From: Armigeres subalbatus
Lineage: Eukaryota > Arthropoda > Insecta > Diptera > Culicidae
Direction of reading: 5' to 3'
NCBI RefSeq assembly: GCF_024139115.2
Contig: NW_026942958.1
Span: 556,070 to 620,069, forward strand
DNA length: 64,000 nt
A model generated the notes under the pieces. The model made no database searches and was not told the DNA's origin. It saw nothing but the letters and a program-made list of their open reading frames with translations. Both the position numbers and the translations under genes were made by a program. Position 1 is the stretch's first letter. Every line of letters begins with the position of its first letter. Of the stretch, positions 8,780 through 20,111 are shown piece after piece.

Positions 8780-10107
8780 GCTGGATTGTAGCAACTACCG
8801 CGCAATCACATTGCTGAACGCCACCCACAAGGTACTCTCCCAAATTTTATGCCGTCGAGTAGCACCAACTGCAAGGGATTTCGTGGGGCAGTACCAGTCG
8901 GGTTTTATGGGCGAGCGCTCCACCACGGACCAGGTGTTCGCCATTCTCCAAGGACTGCAGAAATGCCGCGAATACAACGGGCCCACATCATCTATTCCTC
9001 GACTTCCAAGCCGCATATGATACAATCGATCGGGACAAGCTATGGCAGCTACTGCACGCACACGGTTTTCCGGATAAACTGATACGGTTGATCAAGGCGA
9101 CGATGGATCGTGATGTGCGTAGTTCGAGTTTCAGGGCATTCTCGAGTCCCTTCGAAACCCGCAGAGGGTTACGGCAAGGTGATGGTCTTTCGTGTTTGCT
9201 ATTCAACATCGCTTTGGAAGGTGTAATACGAAGAGCAGGGATTAACACGAGTGGTACAATTTTCAATAAGTCCGTCCAGCTATTTGGTTTCGCCGACGAC
9301 ATAGATATTATGGCACGTAACTTTGAGAAGATGGAGGAAGCCTACATCAGACTGAAGAGGGAAGCTAAGCGGATCGGACTAGTCATCAACACGTCGAAGA
9401 CGAAGTACATGATAGGAAGAGGTTCAAGAGAAGACAATGTGAGCCACCCACCGCGAATTTGCATCGGTGGTGACGAAATCGAGGTGGTAGAAGAATTTGT
9501 GTACTTGGGCTCACTGGTGACTGCCGAAAATGACACCAGCAGAGAAATTCGGAGACGCATAGTGGCTGGAAATCGTACGTACTTTGGACTCCGCAAGACG
9601 CTCCGATCGAATAGAGTTCGCCGCCGTACCAAACTGACAATCTACAAAACGCTCATTAGACCGGTAGTCCTCTACGGACACGAGACCTGGACGATGCTCG
9701 TGGAGGACCAACGCGCACTTGGAGTTTTCGAAAGGAAAGTGCTGCGTACCATCTATGGTGGGGTGCAGATGGCGGACGGTACGTGGAGGAGGCGAATGAA
9801 CCACGAATTGCATCAGCTGTTGGGAGAACCATCCATCGTTCACACCGTGAAAATCGGACGACTGCGATGGGCCGGGCATGTAGCCAGAATGTCGGACAGT
9901 AACCCGGTGAAAATGGTTCTCGACAACGATCCGACGGGCACAAGAAGGCGAGGTGCGCAGCGGGCAAGGTGGATCGATCAGGTGGAAGATGACTTGCGGA
10001 CCCTCCGTAGACTGCGTGGTTGGCGACGTGTAGCCATGGACCGAGCCGAATGGAGGAGACTCTTATCCTACCGCACAGGCCACTTCGGCCTTAGTCTGAA
10101 TAAATAA
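8767..10107 (+). pseudogene. RTE copy 2, reverse transcriptase core and C-terminal region
   Basis: The first part (8767-9020) encodes GDKLDCSNYRAITLLNATHK and GQYQSGFMGERSTTDQVFA. A frameshift at about 8990 breaks the FIDF-AAYD motif. A 339-codon frame (9088-10107) then carries RRGLRQGDGLSCLLFN, the catalytic FGFADDIDIM at its residues 66-75, and the C-terminal block (EEFVYLGSLVTAEND, VLYGHETWTMLVED, GRLRWAGHVARMSDS, RARWIDQVEDDLRTL). It terminates at a stop inside the 3' tail. This is the longest uninterrupted RTE frame in the window. The missing residues make the copy non-functional. Confidence 0.9.
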
Positions 10108-10274
10108 ATAATAGATAGAAAAAGTTGTTGAACTTTACACGAAAGTAATGCGACATTGAATACATTTAGGACGAACTTGTTGGAAAAGATCTGTGTACGC
10201 CCAGAATAGTGTAATTTTCCACGTCTTTTTTTTACGCGCTTATTAGTTTTCATTATTTTTTTCTGTGTGAATAT

Positions 10275-11041
10275 TCCATAAAACGCTACCATAAATTCAT
10301 TAAATAGTTTAGGAGATTCCATAAAGAATAATTGTATGATCCATAACTAAGCAAAAATTTAGCAATTGATAGGAAAATATGTTTCTTAAACACAGTCAAG
10401 AAAAACAATAAAATGCTTGCCATTTTTCCATGAACGTATGACAAATGATTCATAAATCTTCGGAAAATGATCCATAAAAAACTATATTTTGATACATAAA
10501 ACTTTAAATTTGCACAATTTTTATCGTGATGATCCGTAATTCCGGCCATTTGATCCATAACTTTTCTCAAATGATCCATCGTTTTGGTTATATGATCCAT
10601 AAATTTTGCCAAATGATCCATAGGTTTTGAAAAATGTCACATTATCAAAATTATGAATCATATGACCATAATTATGGATCATATTACTGAAATGATAGAT
10701 CATCATCACGATAAAAATTGCGCAAATTTTAAATTTTATGGATCAAAATATAGTTTTTTTATGGATCATTTTCCATAATTTTACGATAATTATGGATCAT
10801 TACGTTTATGGGAAATTGGCAAGAATTTTATTGTTTTTCTTGACCATCTTAAAGGAACATATTTTCTTATTGCTACGAGATGAACCGTCCTAGGGCTGAA
10901 AATCTCGTAAATAAAAATAATACAATTCAATTATTTACTTATTAATTGCTAAATTTTAGCTTGGTTATGGTATGGATCATAAAATTATTCTTTATGCAAT
11001 ATCCCGAGCTATTTTATGGTTTTATGTATTTTATGGTACAT
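10275..11041. mobile_element. AT-rich foldback element rich in ATGATCCATAA
   Basis: The left arm (10275-10570) and right arm (10680-11041) are inverted copies. For example, AAACTATATTTTGATACATA near 10480 pairs with its complement near 10745, and the arm near 10390 (GTCAAGAAAAACAATAAAAT) pairs with that near 10835. The right arm has about 75 extra bases (10860-10945). Both arms and the centre are studded with ATGATCCATAA or its complement. There is no coding. No clear TSD was found. Confidence 0.7.
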
Positions 11042-13940
11042 TCTGATGTTATTTAAGGATCGGTTTTGCACATTTAACGGTGCAAAGTAAAGGCTGCAAT
11101 TTTATTCCTGTCTCAAAAAGAACTTGTTGTATAGATAACGTTCAAATTATTAAATTCTTTGATGTTGTCGTACGAAAGAGGTATTTATGTAATCGAAAAC
11201 TCAGTTTGTCATATTACTAAACACTCATAGACTGTGTGAAATTTAACCCTTCTCTTCTCCTAGCGGCAGACTCAATTAATTGAAATGTTAACATAGGATT
11301 TATTCGTTTTCCCACGGTCGTTGAGTTCGAACGAAACCACTCGGGAATGTTTTTTTTTTTCCTTTGGTAGGGAGAGAGAGCTGCACACCTAGCGATTGCG
11401 GCAGTAGAGAAAGAACCCCAAACAGTGACCGCGGATCGGTGACCACGGAAACAAACCTCCCAACAAGCTGTGCCGTCCCAAGAAGCGTAATCACCCATAA
11501 GAGAGTAATTAAGATAATGGGCATCGGGGAATGTGCTGTTGCTGCGCGAGACTCCAAAGAGCCCAGGCCGCGGCAACAATGGGAATTCTCCACGCGGGTT
11601 TGTGTATGTAGTTAGAATTTTTCCTTAATTGAATAATTTGACGATGCGCCTGGATGGGTATGGCAGTATGCTTCGAGGCTTGCCTTCAATACATACATAA
11701 CGACCATCTTTGGAATGATCGACTTCGATGAATATATCTTTTCTGTTAATGTATCAAAAAATCTATTTTGATCATATTTTTAATTTTGGTCTAGATCTTA
11801 AGAAAACAAAAAAATGTCACATGCTTTTTTTTCATTTTTTGAGATAAGTAAGACCTTACGATTTCTTGAGCCAAACGAATCATGTTTGCTAGAGGCTGCG
11901 TTTTTTTCGTAGTTACGTATTGCTATTAAGAAATGAACGAAGAGCGTTGGCCAGTAAAAGAGAACTCTTTATGAGGAAAAATCAAAGGATCCATCGGCCC
12001 TGGAGTGACCCTGTTTCTCATAAAAATCAAGCTTCTGCCTTACTATCATGATTCCAGTCTATTACAAGACGCTGCTGCCACATTTTCGAACGGATTTTCG
12101 TTCGGTTTCAATCTTTCAGTCACTTCGAGAATTCAGGCTCCTTCCGTTTTCGGAACTCGAATACGCCCATTTTTATCCGGCGATCTGGCCTTTTAAAATG
12201 AAAGGTCAGAAAATCTAAAAGGATTCTTTGTAGGCAGTAATGACTGAAACCCTTCTTATTGGGATCCCCAACCAGGACAAAAAATCACTTCAATTACACT
12301 CAGTTGACGTCCACAATCAGGTCACCTATCCTTTACAAATTTGAAAGTGCAAATGAATAGGACCATATCCATCAACAGCAGCAAGCGTCGACTCGTGTCA
12401 AAATGATTCCTCAGTTGGCACATTGATATTCAATTTGAAATCTCAAAATATAAGATCTTTTTACGCAAAGTCTGGATTTAACATTTTGAAGATATATTTC
12501 TAAAAGATATGCATCTGTTTCGTATGTTGAATAGAATAATCATCATTTATCGTGAAACCCAAAGCAATTCAAAAATCATTTCAGCCCCGGTAGATATTAA
12601 TTTTTTGCTCGATTATCAATCGACTTGTTGAGGATCAGGCGGCAATTTTGGTTTGGAGTTTGACAGCATGCTGGAGATATTCGTGTCTGCATTACGAGCG
12701 TCTGATCAAAACAAACACGAGGCAATGACGAAGTGTCTACTGAGCAGTGACGGAAATGTCATTTCGATGTCAGAGACTACATTCAAAACTTTTTCAAAGT
12801 CATTTATAATTTTGTTTTACATGTAAACATGTAGCCCTCAAAGGACCCGAAAATTTTCTAACAGTTAATTTTCTAAACATGATATTGGTGACGTGAGAGA
12901 ATAAGTGTTAAATGACATTAATGTCATGACATTCGTGACATTTTTAATCTCGCTCATGCTTACACTTTGTATTTAGAACAATGATCTGTTCGACAAAGTT
13001 CTAGGACCAGGAACGACACCAATTTTTCACTATGGATTTTGACAGGTTCGCCTGTCGCTTTTTTGGGTGATAAATTTATCCTGTCAAATCACCCAATACT
13101 GATTTATTTTGCAGTATGCGCGAATTTTGAAGTTTACGTTTTACAGGAGAATATGATGCAAACGCCCATCATCACTCAATAATGCAAATGATACAATCAT
13201 GAAATAGAGAAAAAAAATGAAGAACTATAAATTAAAACTATTTTAGACTCGATTCCATGCTTTAAACTTAAGAATGTTTAACTTATTTGCTCAATCTTTA
13301 GACGATCCCCACCGATATGTATCCAAATGAGTGTCTAGTATAGGAACGAAATGCGTTATTTTATTTATGCACTTGTTCTCGCACGGTGTTTCTATCAAGG
13401 TTGTTAAAGGCAATCATGCTTCGCACTGGTGGTGAATATCCGGTTGCTATTGAGGCAAACACGGAAATAAATAAAATCAGGAAAAATTATTATGGTTTCT
13501 GTACGGCCGAGTTGCCGAAAATTGCAATTAATTATTAGTTTTAAATCTTTCAGAACGCGCTCCAACTTTTGAAATATAAATATGTGCGTAATGCATTTTG
13601 ATTATCAGATTAGCTAGACACACATCTGCTAGGTGGCGCTAGCTTATATGCAATAAGTTAGTGAGGTGGATATCTCGATGTATAAGACTTAGAAAGATTT
13701 TTTTACAAAGTTGTTCGTAGCTATAACATTTATGATGAGACTAGTTTAGTTTGAATTCATAGCATAGCTGTGCTAGTGTATGAGAAATGACCTGTTAGGT
13801 TAAATATTTCTAAATCCGTTAGAGTTAGAAAGCGGCCATCTTCCAAAGTTATCAATTATCTGGTAGGTTGGTTATTATGTAAGATTTGGGTAGTCAAAAC
13901 CAGAAGTTTAGTTTGAAACCGCAATACTCGTTGGCGCTCG
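11042..13940. other. No gene recognised
   Basis: I found no recognisable protein, RNA gene or repeat family here. The open frames at 11217-11593 and 12005-12196 have no motifs that I know. A short inverted repeat (TTGGGTGAT…ATCACCCAA, about 13061-13106) flanks the palindrome GATAAATTTATC. The stretch may be intergenic or intronic. Confidence 0.45.
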
Positions 13941-13944
13941 AGTG

Positions 13945-14045
13945 AGTCGAATAGATTCAAGTACGAGACTCTGAAGATGGCCTTACTGTAGTCGAAATAA
14001 GTATTCGTCAAAGGTACGACAAGTGGTGGAATTAAATGGAATTGA
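13945..14045 (+). repeat. Dispersed motif (GAGACTCTGAAGATGGCC…TCGAAATAAGTAT)
   Basis: The same motif appears in inverse orientation at 63405-63465 (ATACGTATTTCGACCTCAAC). I recall it as a common dispersed mosquito sequence that may derive from a Penelope-like element 3' region; that assignment is from memory and weak. Confidence 0.35.
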
Positions 14046-14110
14046 ACGAATGGCAAGTAACTTTGTAGAATACGGCAATATTCGGAAAATTCAGATTTTA
14101 AGATATTTAA

Positions 14111-14650
14111 CCTATCAGTTTATTTCTTATACACAGCGCCACCAAGCGGTTATGTCTTAATTCAAACCTGCGTTGGTCATAATGGTTTTGACCACCGAAC
14201 AACTTTGTAAAAGGCGGCAATATTCTAAAATTACATATTTTGAGATACCTGACCTATCAGGTTATTTCAATACACTAGCGCCGCCAAGGTTGTATTATTA
14301 ACTATACATGCTTTCGTCATGATGGTTTAATCATCCGAACAACTTTGTAGAAGAACAATATTCTTGAGATTTCAACTATCGAAATATCTAACCTTTAGGT
14401 TATTTCCAATTCACTAGCGCCGCCAAGCGGTTGATTTCAAATAAAACTTGTTTTCGCGCGATGGTTTTGACCACCCGAACAACTTTGTAAAAGACGCCAA
14501 TTCTAAAAATCCAGATTTCGAGATATCTAACCATCAGGTTATTTCTATGCACCAGCCGCCAATCAGTTGAAACTAAACTAAACTAACCTCCATCAATAGT
14601 TTTGATGATGAATAACCGAACAATTTTTCAGAAGGCGGCACATTTTTTAT
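14111..14650 (+). repeat. Tandem repeat, period about 140 bp, about four units
   Basis: Units begin at about 14111, 14253, 14392 and 14531 with CCTATCAGGTTATTTC or variants. They then carry CACTAGCGCCGCCAAGCGG, GATGGTTTTGACCACC, CGAACAACTTTGTA and TTTCGAGATATCTAA. Diverged, partly inverted relatives occur upstream at about 13630-13830 (AGGTGGCGCTAGC; GACCTGTTAGGTTA). The last unit is the most degraded. Confidence 0.75.
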
Positions 14651-16052
14651 TTATGCGTTACTCTATTTTTCCGTGTGATGGTTTGGCAACGGTTGGAGCG
14701 GGTCGCCAAATTTCAACTCGCTATTCACCGAAGGTTGCGTTTACATTTCCCAAACCTGTTTACCAACGACCGGTGAGTTCGCGTCAATAGAGGTTGCTAT
14801 TTTGGCTTTATTTACGCACCGTGGGGATCGTCTTAGAATTACTTGTAAGGCAGTGTCTATGCCTTCGTTGTTTATATCATTTCACCCTGGAAGTTGTTTG
14901 TTGTATCTGCAGGCACTCGTATTGGTGACTCAGAAAGATGTGACAAAGATGGCGTAGCTTGTCATCCCGTGTCTAGGACTCTTTAAATCCCATGTCAATC
15001 AAAAATCCGAACTGTAAATCACTTTTGGAAAAGTTATTAGAAAATTAGTATAGCATTGCTGAATTTTTTGACATTTCATCACTGCTACTGAGCGTCGAGG
15101 GCATGATAGTAAAACGAATATTTCCGACCCTGTCCCCAACCCAAAACCTTCATCCTTAACAAGTCAGTGAACACCACCGGAGAACAGCGCATAATTTTCA
15201 TAAACCATGGTAAGACAATCGGACTCATCGGAGCAGTGTAACACAACGGATCAGCTGAGCTGTGACATTGGAACAGTCCACTGAGAACAGAACAGGAGTT
15301 GCCTCAATCACCTAGAAGGAACATCCATACTTCAATCAAAACTCCGTTGTCATTTGTTGAGAAAATTTATTAATGCTTGTTATCGTACATATTTTATAAT
15401 CCTTAACCCTAAATTAATTTTAAAATGGTTTTTAAAATTTATTTTAAAAAGTCAACTGGCGATGCCCTTGGTTAGCATGTATGGCCCTGGGGCCCCTTCC
15501 GCTAAATCGCACTGACCCAAGGTGTATTCTATGATATTCTGTCTGACACATTTTTCAAACGAAGGTAAGGAAATCTGCATCCAGACACCTGGGGAGGCGT
15601 ACCCTGGTAATGTGGGGATTGGATCACCACCCCGACCCACTAAAACCAACCTTCCCTCTCCAGTCATTACCCAGGCCCCGCATTTCTGGGATGACTATTG
15701 GCATTGCGCCCTACATGACGTGCACAAGTGCACGTATGCGCCTAACTCTCCAGGTACTCACGAGACATACTGGCACCACATGCCCCAACACTCACCTGCC
15801 TATTCGCGAAGTCGAAGCAAATTCTGCTCTTCCCTCCTATGGGAACCCCATTGCTATCTGTCAGAGTTTGAGTGAAATGGCCGCCATCTCCTCCTCTCTG
15901 TTGTTCTACTGTAAAAATCCATACGGAACTGTCATCTGTTGTGTGAAGAATTTTGCTTCGATTCATGAATGCAATTCGAATGACTGAGATTCTTGCAGGT
16001 ACCTTGCCATCTCACAACATAGACAGTCCTCATTCAGTATGGTGTTCAATTC
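14651..16052. other. No gene recognised; less AT-rich block at about 15470-15890
   Basis: The 15470-15890 block is more GC-rich than its surroundings and has overlapping open frames (117 and 125 codons) with no recognisable domain. It could be a leader of a retroelement or unique DNA. Nothing else is assignable. Confidence 0.4.
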
Positions 16053-16077
16053 NNNNNNNNNNNNNNNNNNNNNNNNN
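16053..16077. other. Assembly gap (25 N)
   Basis: Twenty-five N characters; the true size is unknown. No coding region spans it. Confidence 1.
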
Positions 16078-16632
16078 TTTCTTATTGGTGTAATCGATAT
16101 CCGTGAGGTCAGGATACTCATTCTTCGGTTTCACCAGAATCTGTCATCGTTCGACGCCAGTTCAGCCAGTCGATAATTTGCCTCTTATCTACTTTGAATT
16201 ATCACACTCGTTATACACTTCGAGACGCGAGGATGGAAATTATTACTCATTGCGCACCGTACAACCACCTGCAAGGAACGAAGACAGGCGAATTCCGCAG
16301 AAATTGATGGCATCCATCCATCGTGCTGGCCGATCGAAGCGAACATACCATTTTAATCAATTTATCTCGAAAAACTTGTACAATCTTCATTCCAAACATT
16401 AGATCTACCAATCTCGCATCGGTTGTGATCGGTCGGTCAGTGCCGATGAACAGTCAGTAGTCCTGGACGGCACGACCGCACTCCCACGGATCTCTCTCGG
16501 ACAAGGCGCGAGATGAGAGGACAAGCGATGCATGATTTGTTGCACAAGTGGGTTTCCAACCACACTTCGTTTTTGATCGTCCTACTAGTGCTGCATCCGT
16601 CATGTCATTGGTGGCTCTAGTGAAGGTCAAAT
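16078..16632. other. No gene recognised
   Basis: Open frames of 97-99 codons on each strand show no known motif. Confidence 0.4.
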
Positions 16633-16909
16633 TGGGGTGCGGTAAGAGCGCGGCTACAAAGCAAGACCATGCTGAGGGTGGCTGGGTTCGATTCCGGTGC
16701 CGGTCTAGGCAATTTCGGATTGAAATTGTCTCGACTTCCCTGAGCATAGTATCATCGTATTAGCCTCGATATACGAATGCAAAAATGGTAACCTGGCTTA
16801 GAAACCTCGCAGTTAATAAATGTGGAAGTGCTTAATGAACACTATGAACACTAAGCTGCGATGCGGCTCTGTCCCGTGGGGATGTAATGCCAATAAGAAG
16901 AAGAAGAAT
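16633..16909 (+). mobile_element. tRNA-derived SINE, Feilai-like
   Basis: The element starts GGGGTGCGGTAAGAGCGCGG, which contains an A-box-like GGTAAGAGCGC. It has a B box GGGTTCGATTCC at about 16684-16695, a tRNA-unrelated body (CCTGGCTTAGAAACCTCGC, AATGAACACTAAGCTGCGA) and a simple 3' tail AAGAAGAAGAAGAAT. Its length, about 277 bp, fits Feilai, the abundant Aedes aegypti SINE. The name is recalled and not searched. I could not find a convincing TSD. It depends on a LINE partner for mobility. Confidence 0.8.
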
Positions 16910-18700
16910 ACACACCGCTGAAAAATGCTAGCATGTAGGTATGATGCATTTAACTTTCTTCTACATTCGGTGATTTTGTTTATGAGTTACAACTTTATGG
17001 GTATTCCTATGATATTTTAAAGAACTTTTCTGAACGAATACTACTATTTCATATTAATTATTCATTATCGAGCTGCAATGAAAAGATTGAACATAATCCC
17101 TTCATTTCACCTAAATTCAAGAATTTGCGATTTAAATACCTTACAATACCTTAAGATTTTATTTAATCGTTACAATAAACAAACAACATGATTACCCTTT
17201 TGGTATCCTTGTTTATAGTGGTGAAAATATTGAAAAAGCTTAAGGGTCGTATTGGACTGTTCTCCGGTTCTCACCTACTATCTGAAGTTGTTTATTTTTT
17301 TTGAGAGACTACGTCAGTCTTTTTATATGTGGTAAACTTTGCGATTGCGAAAATCGGAGACCGTCACAAAAATAGTAAAAATAGTTAGAAAAGAAACACA
17401 AATCCCGTGCATGCATCGCAAGCAGGCATCAAAATCAAGCAACTTGCCGTTTTGATCTTATCCTCAGTTCGAACAATATTTCACGCAGAGCGGACGATCG
17501 AGGACACAGCGGCACGAAGGCGCTGGTAGCATTTTCAACAGAAAACCAAGCATTGGTAATGGTTGTCGGCGTCGCTGGTCGTCATTCAACCTCAACAAAA
17601 CAGCATTTTATATGAAGAAAGGGTTGATTGAAAATATGGCGTCCGTTGCGATCCGTGCGATGCAATGGCGATGCTAAAAATTATTCCCAATGGGGCGTCT
17701 TAGCGAAAAGCCATCGAGTGAGCGCCGGACAATAATAGCACTAAGTGAAGAATCAAGGTTTTGGATGCAATTAGTTATTGGTAAAGCGCACTGGGAAAAA
17801 ATTGGTTCTTCTCAAAATCACCATTTTCTGGACAGAAAGGGTTGATTTCAAAAGGAATGTTTTGTGGCATCGCCGTAGTTGCTTGGTTGCTGTTAATGAT
17901 TTCATCCATTACATCAAATTTATTGCATCATCTCCTTCCGACAGGCGCTTGGATTCTGAACCAAAGGGCAATTTTCTATCGTCGCCAAACGAAGGTTTGG
18001 TGCTTTGAAGAAAATTAATCTCGGATCAACCTTCTTTGTATAAAATGATGGACCGGAAAAACAATTTCATCTCCAATGACTAGCAGAAACAAAACCAAAG
18101 AATCTTGCCATAAAATTTCACTTTCTGCCGACGACAGCCAAATCGTTGAAGATACTACTTTATAGAAAATTTTCAACAACCTGGAGGCGAGCAGCCTGGG
18201 CTGCAAGTCTCCAAAAGCTAATAAAAAAAAAAAATACAACAACCACCCACCGGCGAGCGTTGCTCAGACTGACGTCAAGTGATTTTGTTTTGTACAATGA
18301 AAATTTCGGCCGAAGAAAGCCTGTATTCCCATCGTGCTTAGAACCAGTACAGGCGGGTTCGATATTCGCGAAAGAGAGACGCAACGTGCGTGACTGTGTA
18401 CCGACGATTCAAACGAAAGCAAGATGCACTGGTTGATGAATCACGCCGGCGGAAAGATCACTCCTAGTTCAATGCAACCTCTACGACACGCGGTGGGGAA
18501 AGGCACGCTGCCGCTGTTCAAGGTCAAACCACCACCACAGCGCTTTTCGATCGTCAGTCGTAGACGTACCACGCGTCTCCACCGAACGAAGGAGAAAATT
18601 CACGCACAGTTGCTTCGCACGAGATTTCAGCCGAATTGTATGACAATCCGCCGAATGAGAAAGCTTCGAAATGATAAAAGAAACAACATAGGGAAGGTAC
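16910..18700. other. No gene recognised
   Basis: Mixed AT-rich and moderately GC-rich sequence with only short frames. I see nothing assignable. Confidence 0.4.
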
Positions 18701-18828
18701 TTTCAAAGTTAATTGTCTATATGCCGGGTATTAAGCCACCCGGGGAAATATGGGAACGGCAGGTATTTCGTCCATCGTCGTGGGCTAAAACCAACGAAAG
18801 CAACGTACATTTGCTAGAACTCCATTAG
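18424..18828 (+). CDS. Uncharacterised open reading frame, 134 codons (doubtful)
   Basis: The frame is basic (many R and K) and contains no domain that I recognise. Its 3' part overlaps a dispersed repeat motif at 18701-18744 that recurs at 54031-54073, which argues against a real gene. No promoter, splice sites or partner exons are visible. I list it only because it is among the longest non-transposon frames in this part of the window. Confidence 0.12.
   Translation: MHWLMNHAGGKITPSSMQPLRHAVGKGTLPLFKVKPPPQRFSIVSRRRTTRLHRTKEKIHAQLLRTRFQPNCMTIRRMRKLRNDKRNNIGKVLSKLIVYMPGIKPPGEIWERQVFRPSSWAKTNESNVHLLELH
18701..18744 (+). repeat. Dispersed motif shared with 54031-54073
   Basis: It reads TTCAAAGTTAATTG followed by CTATATGCCGGGTATTAAGC and CACCCGG, almost identical to 54031-54073. 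The CCGGGT and ACCCGG halves can pair. At 54 kb the motif opens a TSD-flanked SINE-like element, so this is likely a fragment of the same family. Confidence 0.6.
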
Positions 18829-18954
18829 CAGAACGTTCTGAGCTTGATTTGGTACGTATGAGTTTTACAAAAAGCGTCTTTTGGTTTTCGAGACTAGACG
18901 AACAGACGAAAATACCTGGTGATTTCTATATCTGAAACTCGATATGATAGTATA

Positions 18955-19089
18955 TGTGATAGATTTAGTTCGAAGTATTGGAGGGTAACGCCCCTTCGGT
19001 GGGCTTTGATCCCACGACCTCAGTACGCTGGGATCAAAGCCCACCGAAGAGCGTTACCCTCCATACCTTTCCGAACAAATCTATCACAT
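18955..19089. repeat. 135-bp inverted dimer of a SINE-like 3' part
   Basis: The left half (TGTGATAGATTTAGTTCG…GGAGGGTAACGCCCCTTCGG) is mirrored by the right half (CCGAAGAGCGTTACCCTCC…CGAACAAATCTATCACA). Each half matches 54175-54235 of the TSD-flanked element at 54028-54260, including the B-box-like GATCAAA core. The two halves meet near GACCTCAGTACG. Confidence 0.7.
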
Positions 19090-19157
19090 GTTCTATATTC
19101 ATAATTAGCAGACAGTAATTAATAGCACGCCATGAAGACGCGCTACAATCACATTGG

Positions 19158-19385
19158 CCAGGTAGCATACAAAGCGGTAATAAGTGTTCGCCGAACATAG
19201 CAGAGATAGAAAAACTTTGTTCTACAAGTTGCCCTAAGAGAGGGGCTTATTGAGGTTTTCATAAAAATTAGGGTGGGCACATTTGAAAAAATAAAACTTT
19301 TCATTTGCAGAGATACGGCTACAATGTTCCGCGAAGTTATAGTTCAGCCAGATTCCAAGAATTTGCCAAAAATTACTTCTAGCTA
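19158..19385. repeat. Dispersed repeat, left copy of an inverted pair with 25344-25582
   Basis: It starts CCAGGTAGCATACAAAGCGG and contains AGCAGAGATAGAAAAACTTT and TTTCATTTGCAGAGATACGG. It closely matches the reverse complement of 25344-25582. The pair brackets 6 kb that includes both minus-strand RTE copies. Confidence 0.75.
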
Positions 19386-19881
19386 TTGTTATTATTGCAA
19401 ATTGAGGGTACACTCTTCCTCTTTCCAACGATATGCTGATCCCTAAGATCGGTTGAGAAATGTTGGAGATGACAGTTTTGGTGAATCAAGAATTGACAAA
19501 ATCGAGGGTCCATAAAAGTGATTTCGTCCATAACTAACGAGGGTCCATCTTTCTGAAAAATTTAACTCGGATCCCTAATAAACTCGCCGAAAGCATTCGA
19601 ATGAACATAAATTTGGGCATTTTCAAAGATCTCGTAAATAGTCTCAGTCTCAGCGAAATTATCGACATGTATGAGATACGAAATAACAAAAGTTGAGTAA
19701 AAGTTCGATAGTGTGGGTATCCTATAGTTGCGGTAGTAGTTTTAGCGAATATACATGTCAAACGTAGCCACATTGTTGATCAATTGGTAAACTGTCACTA
19801 TAGGAACAAACGACAACAGCTTTGGAATACGCTCGAAATCGGTAAATAAACCCAACTACTTTAATTTTCATTGTCCCTTGA

Positions 19882-19974
19882 CCAATAGTTGTAGGTAGTG
19901 CCTATAGTTGCGAGTCCCATAAGAAACAATGGATTCGCAACTATAACACGAAATAAAAATACCACAACTATTGG
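19882..19974. repeat. 93-bp foldback
   Basis: CCAATAGTTGT…TATAGTTGCGA on the left pairs with TCGCAACTATA…ACAACTATTGG on the right. Related CTATAGTTGCG and CCAATAATTGG words are scattered over 19720-20000. Confidence 0.6.
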
Positions 19975-20111
19975 AACATTGTACCAATAATTGGAGGATT
20001 GATTTTAGCAATGATAGTCTTCCTTGCGATCGGAACATATTTCTCATAAAATAAAGTTGATGAGCTTTTGAATACACCCTAAAGGTAAGTGAAATGAAGT
20101 ATCGTTTAGAT

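Larger units (their letters stand above)
4660..10107 (+). mobile_element. RTE-clade (JAM1-like) non-LTR retrotransposon, copy 2
   Basis: This is the best preserved RTE copy in the window, on the plus strand. It has two tandem 5'-UTR monomers (4665-4938 and 4939-5215) and a 1895-bp PIF/Harbinger-type insertion at 5253-7147. The endonuclease follows at about 7178-7915, then a linker, the RT (about 8520-9400) and the C-terminal region up to a stop in the 3' tail at 10107. The tail ends GAATAAATAAATAA without a long poly(A), as is usual for RTE. The coding region has at least two frameshifts and a small RT deletion near 8760, so it is inactive. Confidence 0.92.

Noticed and set aside
16633..16909. 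A tRNA gene at the SINE head
   Set aside because: The tRNA-like head is followed by a SINE body and an AAG tail; it is a retroposon.
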